The notes: generated by a model not told the origin, from the letters alone. A DNA stretch of 64,000 nt from Lachnospira multipara LB2003 (GCF_000702205.1 NZ_JNKW01000004.1:186001-250000), one strand, 5' to 3'; positions 45,369 to 58,366 are shown, numbered from the stretch's first letter. Made by a program: numbers and translations.

Positions 45369-45417
45369 TCATAGTAGTTATTTTCCGCTATTTTGTGGTA
45401 ATATATAACTACTATGA
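45369..45417. promoter_or_regulatory. 13-bp perfect inverted repeat between dnaD and dnaI
   Basis: TCATAGTAGTTAT (45369-45381) and ATAACTACTATGA (45405-45417) are separated by 23 bp. Only a broken T-rich stretch follows (TAATTTTATTTTA). It could be a weak terminator, an attenuator or a protein site that sets the loader-to-DnaD ratio. Confidence 0.5.
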
Positions 45418-45449
45418 TAATTTTATTTTAGGTAAATAAGGAGCGAATT

Positions 45450-46445
45450 ATGGCTTTAACTAATACTCAATATGCTTCTGTTATGCGTACATTCGACGAT
45501 TTAAGAAGCCTAAACAACCGAATACTAGATAATAGATATGAAGAGATTAAAGCTTTATCTCCTAAACTAGAAGAAATCGACAATAAAGTTATTGAGATTT
45601 CACTTGAAGCTGCAAAGGCTAAGATTAATAAGAGTTCTAACGATTCATCTGATATTGACAACATCTTAGATTCTAAGCTTAAAAAGCTAGAGCAGGACAA
45701 GAGAGATTTACTTATTTCTCTTGGTAAGCCAGCCAACTATCTAGATGAAATTTATAACTGTCCAAAATGCCATGATACAGGCTTTATTGGACAACAGAAA
45801 TGCTCTTGTTTTAAAAAAATTGCCATTGATCTTGTATATAGAGATTCTAATCTTAAGAACATCATTAAAGATGAGAATTTCGATACATTCACATATAAAT
45901 GGTACGATGATACTGTTATAGACCCACGTTTTAAGACTACAGCACGAAAGAACATGGAGAAGGTCTATGGTATCGTTCGTAAATTTGTCAGTAATTTCGA
46001 CAAGGAATTTACCAACCTGCTAATAACTGGTAATACAGGTGTTGGTAAGACATTCCTTACAAACTGTATTGCTAAGGAATTACTAGACAGTTCACATAGT
46101 GTTATATATCTAACTGCTATCGAATTTTTTGAAAGCTTTGAAAGCAGGGATTTTAACAAAGATAGAGACAACGTAGTTGATACTCAGTATTTTTTAGATG
46201 CCGATCTTCTTATAATAGATGATTTAGGCACAGAGAACAGCAATTCTTATACTAATTCGAGATTGTTCTATATAATAAACGAACGTAGTATACGAAAAAA
46301 ACCTATGATTATTTCTGCCAATTTGGAAATTAATGAAATTGGTGATAGATACTCTGAAAGAGTTTTCTCTAGACTGCTTAGTTCCTACAAACTCTTAGGT
46401 TTGTTTGGACAGGATATTCGAATACTTAAGAGAAATAATCATTGA
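45450..46445 (+). CDS. DnaI/DnaC-like replicative helicase loader
   Basis: A 331-residue AAA+ loader. The first 100 residues form a helical region with coiled-coil character. A zinc-ribbon-like CPKCHDTGFIGQQKCSC follows at about 103-119, then the AAA+ module with Walker A TGNTGVGKTFL near 193, Walker B DLLIIDDLGTE, the sensor stretch IISANLEINEI and arginine finger region RYSERVFSRL. It matches the DnaI type that loads DnaC/DnaB helicase. AAGGAGCG lies before the ATG. It follows dnaD by 94 bp. Confidence 0.9.
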   Translation: MALTNTQYASVMRTFDDLRSLNNRILDNRYEEIKALSPKLEEIDNKVIEISLEAAKAKINKSSNDSSDIDNILDSKLKKLEQDKRDLLISLGKPANYLDEIYNCPKCHDTGFIGQQKCSCFKKIAIDLVYRDSNLKNIIKDENFDTFTYKWYDDTVIDPRFKTTARKNMEKVYGIVRKFVSNFDKEFTNLLITGNTGVGKTFLTNCIAKELLDSSHSVIYLTAIEFFESFESRDFNKDRDNVVDTQYFLDADLLIIDDLGTENSNSYTNSRLFYIINERSIRKKPMIISANLEINEIGDRYSERVFSRLLSSYKLLGLFGQDIRILKRNNH

Positions 46446-46534
46446 CTTTATCTTTCGACTTGATTATATTAGTATAGGTTTTGCAAAACAAACCAGTCAC
46501 TTTTTATTGTTATTTTTTATGGAGGAGTTATATT

Positions 46535-47713
46535 ATGCCACGAGACGAACGTCATATTGCAACTATTCCTTATGGTAAATTAGGAATTATTCCTTTAAAG
46601 AGCTGCACAGCTATGGGAGATAAGGTTGATAAGTACCTTGTAGATTGGAGAGAAAAGCGTGACAACGAAACTGTTCTTAGCGTAGCAGGTTACAAGAAGG
46701 ATTCTTATATCCTTAATGCTAAGACACCAAGATTTGGTTCAGGTGAAGGTAAGGGAACACTTAGCGATTCAGTTAGAGGTCATGACCTTTATATCATGGT
46801 TGACGTAGCTAATTACAGTCTCACATACTCGCTTAACGGCGTACCTAATAGAATGTCTCCTGATGATCACTATGCTGATCTTAAGAGAGTTATTATGGCT
46901 GCAGGTGGTAAGGCAAGACGTATTTCAGTAATTATGCCTTTCCTTTACGAGTCTAGACAGCATAAGAGAACAGGTAGAGAATCTCTTGACTGTGCTTTCA
47001 TGCTTCAAGAATTAACTAACATGGGTGTTGATAACATTATCACTTTTGATGCTCATGACCCAAGAGTACAGAACGCTATCCCTCTTAAGGGCTTCGAATC
47101 TGTATCTTGTACATATCAGTTTGTTAAATATCTTCTTCTTGGTGTTGATGATCTTCATATCGATTCAGATCATATGATGGTTATTTCTCCTGATGAAGGT
47201 GGTATGGGACGTGCTGTATATCTTGCTAACTTACTTGGTCTTGATATGGGTATGTTCTACAAGAGAAGAGATTATACAAAGATCGTTGACGGACGTAATC
47301 CTATCGTTGCTCATGAGTTCCTTGGAACTAATGTAGAAGGTAAGGATGTTATTATCATCGATGATATGATTTCATCTGGTGATTCAATGATTGATGTTGC
47401 TTCTGAACTTAAGAGACGTAAAGCAAGAAGAGTATTCTGTGCTACAACATTTGGTCTCTTTACTAACGGATTTAAGAAATTTGATGAAGCTTATGAGAAG
47501 GGCATCATCGATAAGATTCTTACAACTAACCTTATCTACCAGCCAGAAGAGCTTTTATCTAAGCCTTGGTATATCAACGTAGATATGAGTAAGTACATGG
47601 CTCTTATCATTGATACACTTAACCATGATTCATCAATTAGTAACCTCTTAAACCCTGTTGAAAGAATTCAGAATAGAGTAAGAGAATATAACGAATTACA
47701 CTACGGTAAGTAA
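46535..47713 (+). CDS. prs: ribose-phosphate pyrophosphokinase, long form
   Basis: A 392-residue PRPP synthetase relative that makes the precursor for nucleotides, histidine and tryptophan. The PRPP loop is DVIIIDDMISSGDSMIDVASEL, and MPFLYESRQHKRTGRESLDC and ISPDEGGMGRAVYLANLLG are typical. It is about 75 residues longer than the common bacterial Prs, with extra N-terminal and C-terminal segments, a form seen in Clostridia. TGGAGGAG supports the ATG at 46535; the frame extends upstream to 46481 without any ribosome site. Confidence 0.9.
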   Translation: MPRDERHIATIPYGKLGIIPLKSCTAMGDKVDKYLVDWREKRDNETVLSVAGYKKDSYILNAKTPRFGSGEGKGTLSDSVRGHDLYIMVDVANYSLTYSLNGVPNRMSPDDHYADLKRVIMAAGGKARRISVIMPFLYESRQHKRTGRESLDCAFMLQELTNMGVDNIITFDAHDPRVQNAIPLKGFESVSCTYQFVKYLLLGVDDLHIDSDHMMVISPDEGGMGRAVYLANLLGLDMGMFYKRRDYTKIVDGRNPIVAHEFLGTNVEGKDVIIIDDMISSGDSMIDVASELKRRKARRVFCATTFGLFTNGFKKFDEAYEKGIIDKILTTNLIYQPEELLSKPWYINVDMSKYMALIIDTLNHDSSISNLLNPVERIQNRVREYNELHYGK

Positions 47714-47734
47714 TTTTTTAGTTCATATGTTTAT

Positions 47735-47770
47735 AAAAGCCAATAGAAATTTTTCTATTGGCTTTTATTT
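47735..47770. terminator. bidirectional terminator between prs and the PBP gene
   Basis: A perfect 15-bp stem (AAAAGCCAATAGAAA/TTTCTATTGGCTTTT) with a two-base loop between convergent genes. Confidence 0.92.
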
Positions 47771-47782
47771 TTATATATTTTT

Positions 47783-49993
47783 TTAATCATTATTAGTCGG
47801 GGCGTCCTGATCTCCGTCGGAATTGGCTCCACCGCCCTCATCTTCTAGTTTTACATCCTTATCAATATCAGAATTTGCCCCACCATCTATAGTTTCACCA
47901 TTTTCATTAACTGCCTTTGTGCTTAAATCATTAACATCACTAGCTTTATTGTCATTGTTATTTAATGTCTCATTGATATTATCACTTATAGTTGACTTTT
48001 CTTTTTTATTAGGGCTTGATTCCTTTTCATTGCTTTTTTTACTTGTTGAATCATACTCTTCAAAAGGAGTCTTATCTAGTCCTGTATGAATCTGTTCCAT
48101 ATAGTCTTTAAAAATATCTTTAGTATTAATACTAGTTAAAGTCTCTGGATAGTCATATCCCATCCAGACAGATGTGGTGTAATACTTGCTATAACCTACA
48201 AACCAAGCATCTTTATTGGAATTAGTAGTACCTGTCTTGCCTGCAACAGTTGCATTAAAACAAGCTGCTCCAACACCAGTACCACTTTCAACTACGCTTT
48301 CAAGCATGCTAGTCATCATTTTACATGGATTAGTTTCATATATACGTTCACTGCTAATTTCAGATGATTCCCAGACTGTCTGACCATTTATATGAGAAAT
48401 CTTACTTATACATGTTGGATTTCTGTAATATCCATCATTAGCTATAGTTGCATAGGCTGCTGCCATTTCAACTGATGATACACCATAAGTAAATCCACCA
48501 AGGGCTGCCGCATTGTAGTTTTTATCCATCCATACCTTATGAAATCCCATATTTAAAAGGAAGGATATTCCTCCACTTGGTGTTATTTCCTGGAAAATAT
48601 TCCATGCCACTGTATTCTTAGAATACTTAACCGCATCCCTTAATGTCATTTCACCTGCATATGAATTATCTGCATTAGCAGGACCATTTGGCATATATTG
48701 ATCAACGACTATTGTGTCTGGAGTGTTTCCAAGCTGTAAATAAGGCAAATAAACGATTAAAGGCTTAATAGCACTACCTGCTTGTCGATAGCTCTGATAT
48801 GCCCTATTAAGAGTCAAGCCAACCAAATCCTGACTTCTTGCCCCAACAATGGCAACCACCTGACCTGTGCTATTATCTATACATGTTGCCGCAGCTTGAA
48901 GGGAATAAACTCCATCTTCATTAACCTCACTACTCCAGGAAAGATTATCATCTATAGATTCCTGTAAGGCCGCCTGAGCCTTCATATCTATACTTGTGTT
49001 AATTACATAGCCACCGCTTATTAAAAGCTGCTGACAGTAAGTATAAAAGCTCTCATATTCATCACAGTATTTATTGTAATCATCTTCACTTGTAAAATTG
49101 CTCCTAAAAGTAAATCCATAATCCCCCATTAACGTTTCAGTGGCACAGTGCCTTGCATAAGTAACAACTGAATTATTGTGATTCATTTCTTTCTTAGCAT
49201 TAAGTGTAACTGTTTCATTTTGTGCCACAAGATAATCTAATTCTGGGATAAAATTATATTCATAAAGTTCATGAAGTATAATATCTCTTCTATTAACCGT
49301 GTTATCATACTTAGTTAATGGATTATATTTTGTTGGATTATTAGGAATTGCTGCTATAAATGCCATTTCAGATAAATCAAGTTCATCTACTCCCTTTTGA
49401 AAATATCCAAGAGCTGCTGCCTGAACCCCATAATATCCATTACCAAAATAAATATTATTAAGATAAAATTCTAATATCTCCTTCTTAGAATATTTAGCTT
49501 CTAATTCCTGTGATAAAAAAATCTCTTCTACTTTTCTTTCCCATGTAACATCCTGACTTAGATATATGTTACGTGCTAACTGCTGTGTAATTGTGCTTGC
49601 GCCCTGTACTATTTCATTGGCCTTCTTATTAGCTATTACTGCTCTAACTATAGCCTTATAGTCCACACCTTGATGTTTATAATAATCCCTATCTTCCATT
49701 ACCACAAAAGCATTAACTAGTGTTTCTGGAATATCATCATATTTCACATAATACATATCCTTGGTATCCCTCATACTACCAAGTTCTTTGCCATCCTTAT
49801 CGTAAATAATGGTAGTCTGAGAGCCATTAAAATCACTTAGTTCACTTTTATTTGCTATGGCACAAGCATCATTATAAAGCTCTTTAATTCTTAAAACCCT
49901 TGGCCAGTAATAAATCAAAGCCACTAATACCATAAGAATTAGACTAAAAAGCAATAGCTTAAAAATAGACCCTTTCTTCTTTTTTGCCTTCAT
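47783..49993 (-). CDS. class A penicillin-binding protein (GT51 + transpeptidase)
   Basis: A 736-residue bifunctional peptidoglycan synthase. After a lysine-rich start and a membrane helix (about 10-30), the GT51 domain has VMEDRDYYKHQGVDYKAI and GASTITQQLARN. The transpeptidase has the serine motif SAIKP (YRQAGSAIKPLIVYLP), SKN (KYSKNTVAW) and KTGT (VAGKTGTTNSNKDAWFVGYS). A C-terminal tail of about 100 residues is disordered, rich in N, D, K and S. The frame extends 24 codons upstream, but AGAGGGAG lies before the ATG at 49993. Confidence 0.94.
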   Translation of the reverse strand: MKAKKKKGSIFKLLLFSLILMVLVALIYYWPRVLRIKELYNDACAIANKSELSDFNGSQTTIIYDKDGKELGSMRDTKDMYYVKYDDIPETLVNAFVVMEDRDYYKHQGVDYKAIVRAVIANKKANEIVQGASTITQQLARNIYLSQDVTWERKVEEIFLSQELEAKYSKKEILEFYLNNIYFGNGYYGVQAAALGYFQKGVDELDLSEMAFIAAIPNNPTKYNPLTKYDNTVNRRDIILHELYEYNFIPELDYLVAQNETVTLNAKKEMNHNNSVVTYARHCATETLMGDYGFTFRSNFTSEDDYNKYCDEYESFYTYCQQLLISGGYVINTSIDMKAQAALQESIDDNLSWSSEVNEDGVYSLQAAATCIDNSTGQVVAIVGARSQDLVGLTLNRAYQSYRQAGSAIKPLIVYLPYLQLGNTPDTIVVDQYMPNGPANADNSYAGEMTLRDAVKYSKNTVAWNIFQEITPSGGISFLLNMGFHKVWMDKNYNAAALGGFTYGVSSVEMAAAYATIANDGYYRNPTCISKISHINGQTVWESSEISSERIYETNPCKMMTSMLESVVESGTGVGAACFNATVAGKTGTTNSNKDAWFVGYSKYYTTSVWMGYDYPETLTSINTKDIFKDYMEQIHTGLDKTPFEEYDSTSKKSNEKESSPNKKEKSTISDNINETLNNNDNKASDVNDLSTKAVNENGETIDGGANSDIDKDVKLEDEGGGANSDGDQDAPTNND

Positions 49994-50050
49994 AATTATC
50001 TCCCTCTTTATTCCCTTATCTCCAAAACATCTACCTTGATTATATACTAA

Positions 50051-50121
50051 AAATAAAAAAGACACATGAAAAATTTAATATTTAACGATATTTTTATCAT
50101 TAAATCAGTTTTTCATGTGTC
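50051..50121 (-). terminator. intrinsic terminator after the 842-residue protein gene
   Basis: GACACATGAAAAA pairs with TTTTTCATGTGTC around an AT-rich loop; a T-rich run follows on the minus strand. Confidence 0.78.
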
Positions 50122-50155
50122 CTTATTTATTATATTTTTTATTGTATTTAAATTA

Positions 50156-52684
50156 TTATTTTACATATGTTATAAATACATCCCCAGCTGCGCTAAAGGT
50201 CTTACTTGCAGCTGAAATTGTAGTTGTTGTTGATGCTCCAGAATCAAGTGATACATAAACTATATTGTCTGAATCATATGCAGTAATTACACAGTATGAG
50301 CCATCTCCTAATTTTCCCACAATAATTGAACCACTGCCTACATAATTTAATAGCTTATCTATTGTAATTCCATTGGTATTAATAATACTTATTTCACCAC
50401 TTGTTTTTAATGCATCTATTGGGGACATTCCACTATCAACAAGGTTTTGTATATTTATATTAACACCTGCAAAACTAGCTATGGTTTGTAGACTAGCTAC
50501 AACTCCTCCTCCCGTAGATGCTACAGGAGCACTAATAGACGCCTTTGTAGCTTTGTATCTGTTATAGATTACATTGCCCTTATTATCAAGCACTCTACCA
50601 TAATTAGCATAAGCCGTATTAATCGCAGTATTAATATTACTTGTGCTTAATAAGTATTTGCCAAAACTATAAACATAATACTTACCTTCGCCATTTACTG
50701 AGACATCTAAGTCAAGCCACTTTTTCTCGTTATAGACAATTTTTTGCGAAGCTCTAAATGAAACACCATTTAGTGATGGAGCCTTACTAAATAATACAAT
50801 TCTTGTTTCTGTTAATCTTGCATCTGTTGCAGAAGTTATAACACTTAATTCCTTCTCAACCACATTCTCATCTTTATTTATAAGCTGATCAATCGGTGCA
50901 GTTGCAAAACCTGTATCAGTCTTAGTTGCTCTATCTAGAGTTACTCTCTTACCATCAATCTTAGCTCCTGTAATATAATAATTACCATCGCCATATTCCT
51001 TAATGATATTGTAATCCTTATCAATAACATTTACCTTTTTCATAGCAAATGTGACATTTCCTAACTCATCTCTAACAACATCAGATTTATTAGCGATTCC
51101 ATAAATACAATCGTTATCAATAAATCCTATAACCGATAGAACTTCACCTTCACCCGCTTTAATCTCATAGTCAGAGCTATTAGAGATATTGTAAATTCTA
51201 AGTGTATCTGTGTTATATAAATCTCCTGTTGTACTATAACAAATTGTTGAACCATCCGCAGAAACTGCATATGTTCCCTCTGTTAAGTTAGATACAATTT
51301 CCATAATTTCCAAACTTGTTATGTCAATTGAATATAAGGTATCGTCAATTAAGCAATAATACATATTTTCATTAAGATATGAAATACCTGCTGTGTTCTC
51401 TGACATAATTGTGTAGCTTGTATTAAGAGGTATAAAAAGCGCTTCTTTAACCTCATTATCAGAATAATCATAATGATACAATGAAATACCAACTCTTCCC
51501 TCATGTTCACCTCTATTCATATATCCACGAACAACAAATGTGGCATCTCCATTAGCATCTACCGTAATTATTCTAAAATCGTGAGCATTATAATCCTCTC
51601 TAACATTATCTGTATCTTCACTTGCAAAGCTGAAAACACTAGTAAATGTATTATCTACAGTGCTATAACACCATAAGGAGCCGTTATTTTCAAAATAATT
51701 ATATTTGCCTTCTTCATCAGCCTTCATATTAACATCAGTATTAGATGTAATACCTAGATTAATCTTAGTTGTGGTTACTAAATCGTTCTTAGCATCAAAA
51801 ATCTGATCAGCATCACGTTCATATCCTAACAAATAAAATCTTGAAGCTGTTTTTCTGATTCTGTAATACTCACAAACCTTATAAGTATCGTAGCTACCGT
51901 TAGTATTCTCAGCACCCATTCTATATTCAAGGGTTACTACGCCAATTTCTTGATTAACATCCTTAACGGATATATTAATATCACTTTCCACATATGGAGT
52001 TAAATCTCCCCATGTTACCATAGAACTACTTGAATTAATATTCACATGGCCAAAGTTATCATTTAAAGCATTGGTACTTGTTTCTAAATACAATGCAATT
52101 TCATTTACCCTAGTTGGATTAAATGTTACCTCATTGAAATTTAAGGCAAAATCTACATAATCCTTTATTTCGTAGCTATCACCTTTAATAATAGTTGAGT
52201 AATAGTGAACGTCCCTTTCGCCCTTTAAATTAAGGGTTATCTCTAATGAGTATTTTTTATCATCCTCAATTAGATTCTTTAGTGTAAACTCAAGATTAAT
52301 AGCATTATCTATAACACTATAATCTTCAACTTCCGTATTCTCATATAATTCATTAGTTTCTAAATCACGCACTTTAAAACTAATTTTATTAATTTCTGTC
52401 CCATATGTATTAACATAGGCTTTTACAACTCTATTAGTTCCAATTGGAGTTATAGACTCGTTCTCTAGAGTTAAGTCTATTTCATCTGTGTAACCATGCA
52501 TTAAATTGTATGTTCTGTTATCATTATCAAGAAATGCAACAGTTGGCAGAGTTGCCTCAGACATGGTTGTATATGATGCCTCTTCAGCTTCTAATTGCAT
52601 TGTTAAAAAAGTAAGTATTCCCGTTACTAAAAATATCGCACCTAATATCCAGTGCTTCATTTCTAGAATTTTTCTAGTCTCCAT
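50156..52684 (-). CDS. large membrane-anchored extracytoplasmic protein with a degenerate C39-like end
   Basis: An 842-residue protein without a recognised name. One transmembrane helix lies at about 11-27. The long extracytoplasmic middle (about 60-700) is beta-rich with propeller-like repeats (NTAGISYLNENMYYCLIDDTLYSID, GTYAVSADGSTICYSTTGDL). The last 125 residues, beginning VASTGGGVVASLQTIASFAG and ending in GDGSYCVITAYDSDNIVYVSLDSG, have the outline of a C39/papain-like peptidase. The usual catalytic Cys is a Gly, and the position before VITAYD where such enzymes have His is Tyr-Cys. It may bind rather than cut peptides. A terminator follows, and a methyltransferase gene lies directly upstream. 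Confidence 0.6.
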   Translation of the reverse strand: METRKILEMKHWILGAIFLVTGILTFLTMQLEAEEASYTTMSEATLPTVAFLDNDNRTYNLMHGYTDEIDLTLENESITPIGTNRVVKAYVNTYGTEINKISFKVRDLETNELYENTEVEDYSVIDNAINLEFTLKNLIEDDKKYSLEITLNLKGERDVHYYSTIIKGDSYEIKDYVDFALNFNEVTFNPTRVNEIALYLETSTNALNDNFGHVNINSSSSMVTWGDLTPYVESDINISVKDVNQEIGVVTLEYRMGAENTNGSYDTYKVCEYYRIRKTASRFYLLGYERDADQIFDAKNDLVTTTKINLGITSNTDVNMKADEEGKYNYFENNGSLWCYSTVDNTFTSVFSFASEDTDNVREDYNAHDFRIITVDANGDATFVVRGYMNRGEHEGRVGISLYHYDYSDNEVKEALFIPLNTSYTIMSENTAGISYLNENMYYCLIDDTLYSIDITSLEIMEIVSNLTEGTYAVSADGSTICYSTTGDLYNTDTLRIYNISNSSDYEIKAGEGEVLSVIGFIDNDCIYGIANKSDVVRDELGNVTFAMKKVNVIDKDYNIIKEYGDGNYYITGAKIDGKRVTLDRATKTDTGFATAPIDQLINKDENVVEKELSVITSATDARLTETRIVLFSKAPSLNGVSFRASQKIVYNEKKWLDLDVSVNGEGKYYVYSFGKYLLSTSNINTAINTAYANYGRVLDNKGNVIYNRYKATKASISAPVASTGGGVVASLQTIASFAGVNINIQNLVDSGMSPIDALKTSGEISIINTNGITIDKLLNYVGSGSIIVGKLGDGSYCVITAYDSDNIVYVSLDSGASTTTTISAASKTFSAAGDVFITYVK

Positions 52685-52702
52685 TATTGTCTCCCATCTT
52701 TG

Positions 52703-53857
52703 TTATATTAGCTTTGATAAAGTCAAATCCACATTTAAAGCCTTATTCATTGTGTCATTAAGAAGTCTAGCCTCTTTATTCTCCCCCTTTGACTTAACAG
52801 CTCGAATTAATAGATTCTTAGGTGTATGTTCCATATCTATAAATTCAAGAATCTGTGTGTCATAACCATTAGCTTCTAGCATCTTAGCTCTTGAAGCATC
52901 TGTTATAATTGCTGCTAATCTCTCCTTTAAAATTCCATAATCCATAACTGGCTTTAGAATTTCATTATCAATTGTTTTATTGGCTTCATGCTGGCAGCAT
53001 GGCACTGATAAAATAACCTTAGCGCCCCACTTAACTGCATTAGCCAAGGCATAATCAGTAGCTGTATCACAAGCGTGAAGTGTAACTACCATATCAACTG
53101 CATTAACATCTTTATAGGATGCAATATCACCTACATAAAAGTTTAATTTATCATAGCCATAGTCACGGGCTAAGACATTGCAGTTATTAATAACATCTTC
53201 CTTTAAATCAAGGCCAATAACTCTAATATCGTATCCCTTTAACACTTTTAAATAATAATACATTGCAAAAGTTAAATAGGACTTACCGCAACCAAAATCA
53301 ATAATTGTCTGTTCTCTATCCTTAGATAGAGATGGCAAAATATCTTCAATAAATTCCAAAAATCTATTTATCTGCTTGAATTTATCATATCTAGAATTTA
53401 CAATTTTTCCTTCCTTAGTCATTACACCTAAATCCACAAGGAATGGTACCACAATACCCTCTTCTAATATATATTTCTTTTTCTTGTTATGATTTAAATC
53501 CCTTGCTGTTTTAATTTCCTTAGCTTTCTTTAGTTTAATAGTGTAATGCTGTTCTTGTCCTTCTTTATATTTAGAGGCAAGAATTAACCCTGTTGCATCA
53601 GTTAAATTAAACTGTGCTTGACTAAATTCTTTAAGGTAATCCTTAATAGAATTCATTGCCTCTTCCTTTTCTAGATTCTTATGAAAAGCTTGTCTTCCCA
53701 CAAATTCTTCTATCTGAAATAATAATTTATCATTAATCTTAACAGGTCTTATTTTAACTCTGTAAGCCTTTTTCTCGTCTTTTTTTCTTCTTGCTGAAAT
53801 TGTACAATCTAATAACTTCTCGGTTAAATTTAATTCTAAAAAATCCTTTAATTCCAT
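52703..53857 (-). CDS. class I SAM-dependent methyltransferase
   Basis: A 384-residue protein. The N-terminal 150 residues are mixed alpha/beta without a named domain (YLKEFSQAQFNLTDATGLILASKYKEGQEQHYTIKLKK summarises a lysine-rich section). The methyltransferase core has motif I IIDFGCGKSYLTFAMYYYL, motif II VIGLDLKE, and motif IV VTLHACDTATDYALANAV, followed by SVPCCQHEANK. This fits Methyltransf_32-type enzymes, probably acting on RNA. The substrate is unknown. It precedes the 842-residue protein gene by 18 bp and may be co-transcribed. Confidence 0.8.
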   Translation of the reverse strand: MELKDFLELNLTEKLLDCTISARRKKDEKKAYRVKIRPVKINDKLLFQIEEFVGRQAFHKNLEKEEAMNSIKDYLKEFSQAQFNLTDATGLILASKYKEGQEQHYTIKLKKAKEIKTARDLNHNKKKKYILEEGIVVPFLVDLGVMTKEGKIVNSRYDKFKQINRFLEFIEDILPSLSKDREQTIIDFGCGKSYLTFAMYYYLKVLKGYDIRVIGLDLKEDVINNCNVLARDYGYDKLNFYVGDIASYKDVNAVDMVVTLHACDTATDYALANAVKWGAKVILSVPCCQHEANKTIDNEILKPVMDYGILKERLAAIITDASRAKMLEANGYDTQILEFIDMEHTPKNLLIRAVKSKGENKEARLLNDTMNKALNVDLTLSKLI

Positions 53858-53952
53858 AGCTATTCCAATCTTTACTTCTTATTATTTTATTAACCCCATA
53901 TTTTATAAAACTATCCTCTAAATTATACCTTTATTTCTCCTTCTTGTTAAGT

Positions 53953-53982
53953 AAAAAAATAGGACGCGGAAATCCGCGTCCC
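53953..53982 (-). terminator. intrinsic terminator after the atp operon
   Basis: A GC-rich stem (GGACGCGGATT/AATCCGCGTCC) with a very short loop is followed by seven T residues on the minus strand. Confidence 0.93.
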
Positions 53983-53990
53983 ACTAATTT

Positions 53991-54392
53991 TTATTTTGCT
54001 GCTCCAAGTCTTGCAAGTGATCTCTTTAATGCCATTTCTGCTCTTGCTACATCAAGGTTAGGATCTTTAGCTGCAAGTCTTCTTTCAGCTCTAACTCTAG
54101 CCTCGTTAGCTCTATTAACATCAATTTCATCAGGCCACTCTGCAACTTCTGCAAGGATTGTCACCTTATCCTTAAGGATTTCGATGATACCACCATGAAT
54201 AGCAGCTTTTTCCACATCATTACCATGATGAATCTTAAGTACACATGGTACAACTACTGATGTAAGAGGAATATGCTGTGGAAAAACACCTATTTCCCCT
54301 TCAGATGTAGCTAACTCAACCATAGTAACTGTATCGTCATTGTAAAAAACTCTATCTGGTGTATTAACCAGAAGCTTCATAGTCTCTGCCAT
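53991..54392 (-). CDS. atpC: F-type ATP synthase epsilon subunit
   Basis: A 133-residue central-stalk subunit. The N-terminal beta-sandwich has VTMVELATSEGEIGVFPQHIPL and HGGIIEILKDKVTILAEVAE, and the C-terminal helical hairpin has VNRANEARVRAERRLAAKD. It couples rotation to catalysis and can inhibit hydrolysis. It is the last gene of the atp operon, ending at a strong terminator. Confidence 0.96.
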   Translation of the reverse strand: MAETMKLLVNTPDRVFYNDDTVTMVELATSEGEIGVFPQHIPLTSVVVPCVLKIHHGNDVEKAAIHGGIIEILKDKVTILAEVAEWPDEIDVNRANEARVRAERRLAAKDPNLDVARAEMALKRSLARLGAAK

Positions 54393-54452
54393 GGTATCCT
54401 CCTTTACATGCTAAGCATCTATTATTAACTATCAGTTTAGAATAAAGATTTA

Positions 54453-55856
<1,404 letters not shown>

Positions 55857-55919
55857 TTATTAGTTAAATAAAAGATTTATATAAAATCTAACAGTATAAC
55901 TTAAATTAAGCACTCTTTT

Positions 55920-56786
55920 TTAGCCAGTAGCGTTGGCACCACCAATGATCTCTGTAATCTCCTGAGTAATAGCACTCTGACGAGCTCTGTTGTACTGAAG
56001 AGAAAGTGTTGAAATAAGATCTTCGGCATTACTTGTAGCGTTATCCATTGCCTGCATACGAGCACCATTTTCACTGGCAACAGATTCGATTAATGCACCA
56101 TAAATAAGTGAGCATACATACTTTGGTATGATCATATCAAGTGCTTCATCTTCCTCTGGCTCATAGCTCATTGGAGTTGTGTCTACTTCCTTTTTGTCCT
56201 CTTCGCCCTTTAAGTCATCAGTTGATACTGGTAATAACTTAATAAGCTTAGGAACATGTACTACTGTATTCTTAAATGATGTATATGCAAGATAAATCTC
56301 ACCTATTTCACCTGCTGCGAACCTTTCAAGAAGTTCTTCGCAAATTTCCTTAGCATCAGTATAAAGTGGCTCATTAATTACATCAGAATAATCCTTAGCA
56401 ATATTATAGCCTTTTCTTTTAAGAGCATCTCTACCCTTAGTACCGATTGCAATTATATCCACATCACTTTTATTAAAACCGCTATTAAAAATGAGTTTTT
56501 CAATATTTGAGTTGTAACCACCCGCTAATCCTCTGTTACCTGTTATTGTAATCACTGCTTTTTTAGTAGATTCACCAGCAACTAAATATTTATGATTAAT
56601 ATTTCCTGACTTAGCTAAAATACTACTAACAGTATCATACATAAGATCTGAGTATGGCTTTGTTGATTCTGCCTTACCCTTAGCTTTTTGTAACTTAACA
56701 GTGGAAACGAGCTTCATCGCTTTGGTAATCTGACCAGTGCTTTGTATACTGTCTCTACGTCTTTTTATGTCTCTCATTGAGGCCAT
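55920..56786 (-). CDS. atpG: F-type ATP synthase gamma subunit
   Basis: A 288-residue rotor shaft. The N-terminal coiled-coil helix begins MASMRDIKRRRDSIQSTGQITKAMKLVSTVKLQKAK, the fold includes ITGNRGLAGGYNSN, and the C-terminal helix has ENGARMQAMDNATSNAEDLISTLSLQYNRARQSAITQEITEI. All are family hallmarks, here condensed to their key stretches. Confidence 0.97.
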   Translation of the reverse strand: MASMRDIKRRRDSIQSTGQITKAMKLVSTVKLQKAKGKAESTKPYSDLMYDTVSSILAKSGNINHKYLVAGESTKKAVITITGNRGLAGGYNSNIEKLIFNSGFNKSDVDIIAIGTKGRDALKRKGYNIAKDYSDVINEPLYTDAKEICEELLERFAAGEIGEIYLAYTSFKNTVVHVPKLIKLLPVSTDDLKGEEDKKEVDTTPMSYEPEEDEALDMIIPKYVCSLIYGALIESVASENGARMQAMDNATSNAEDLISTLSLQYNRARQSAITQEITEIIGGANATG

Positions 56787-56857
56787 AAAATTTTACCTCC
56801 GTTTCCTAAAGCTAACAAACGTAACTGTTAAATCTTAACTCATTACATTTGCAAATA

Positions 56858-58366
<1,509 letters not shown>

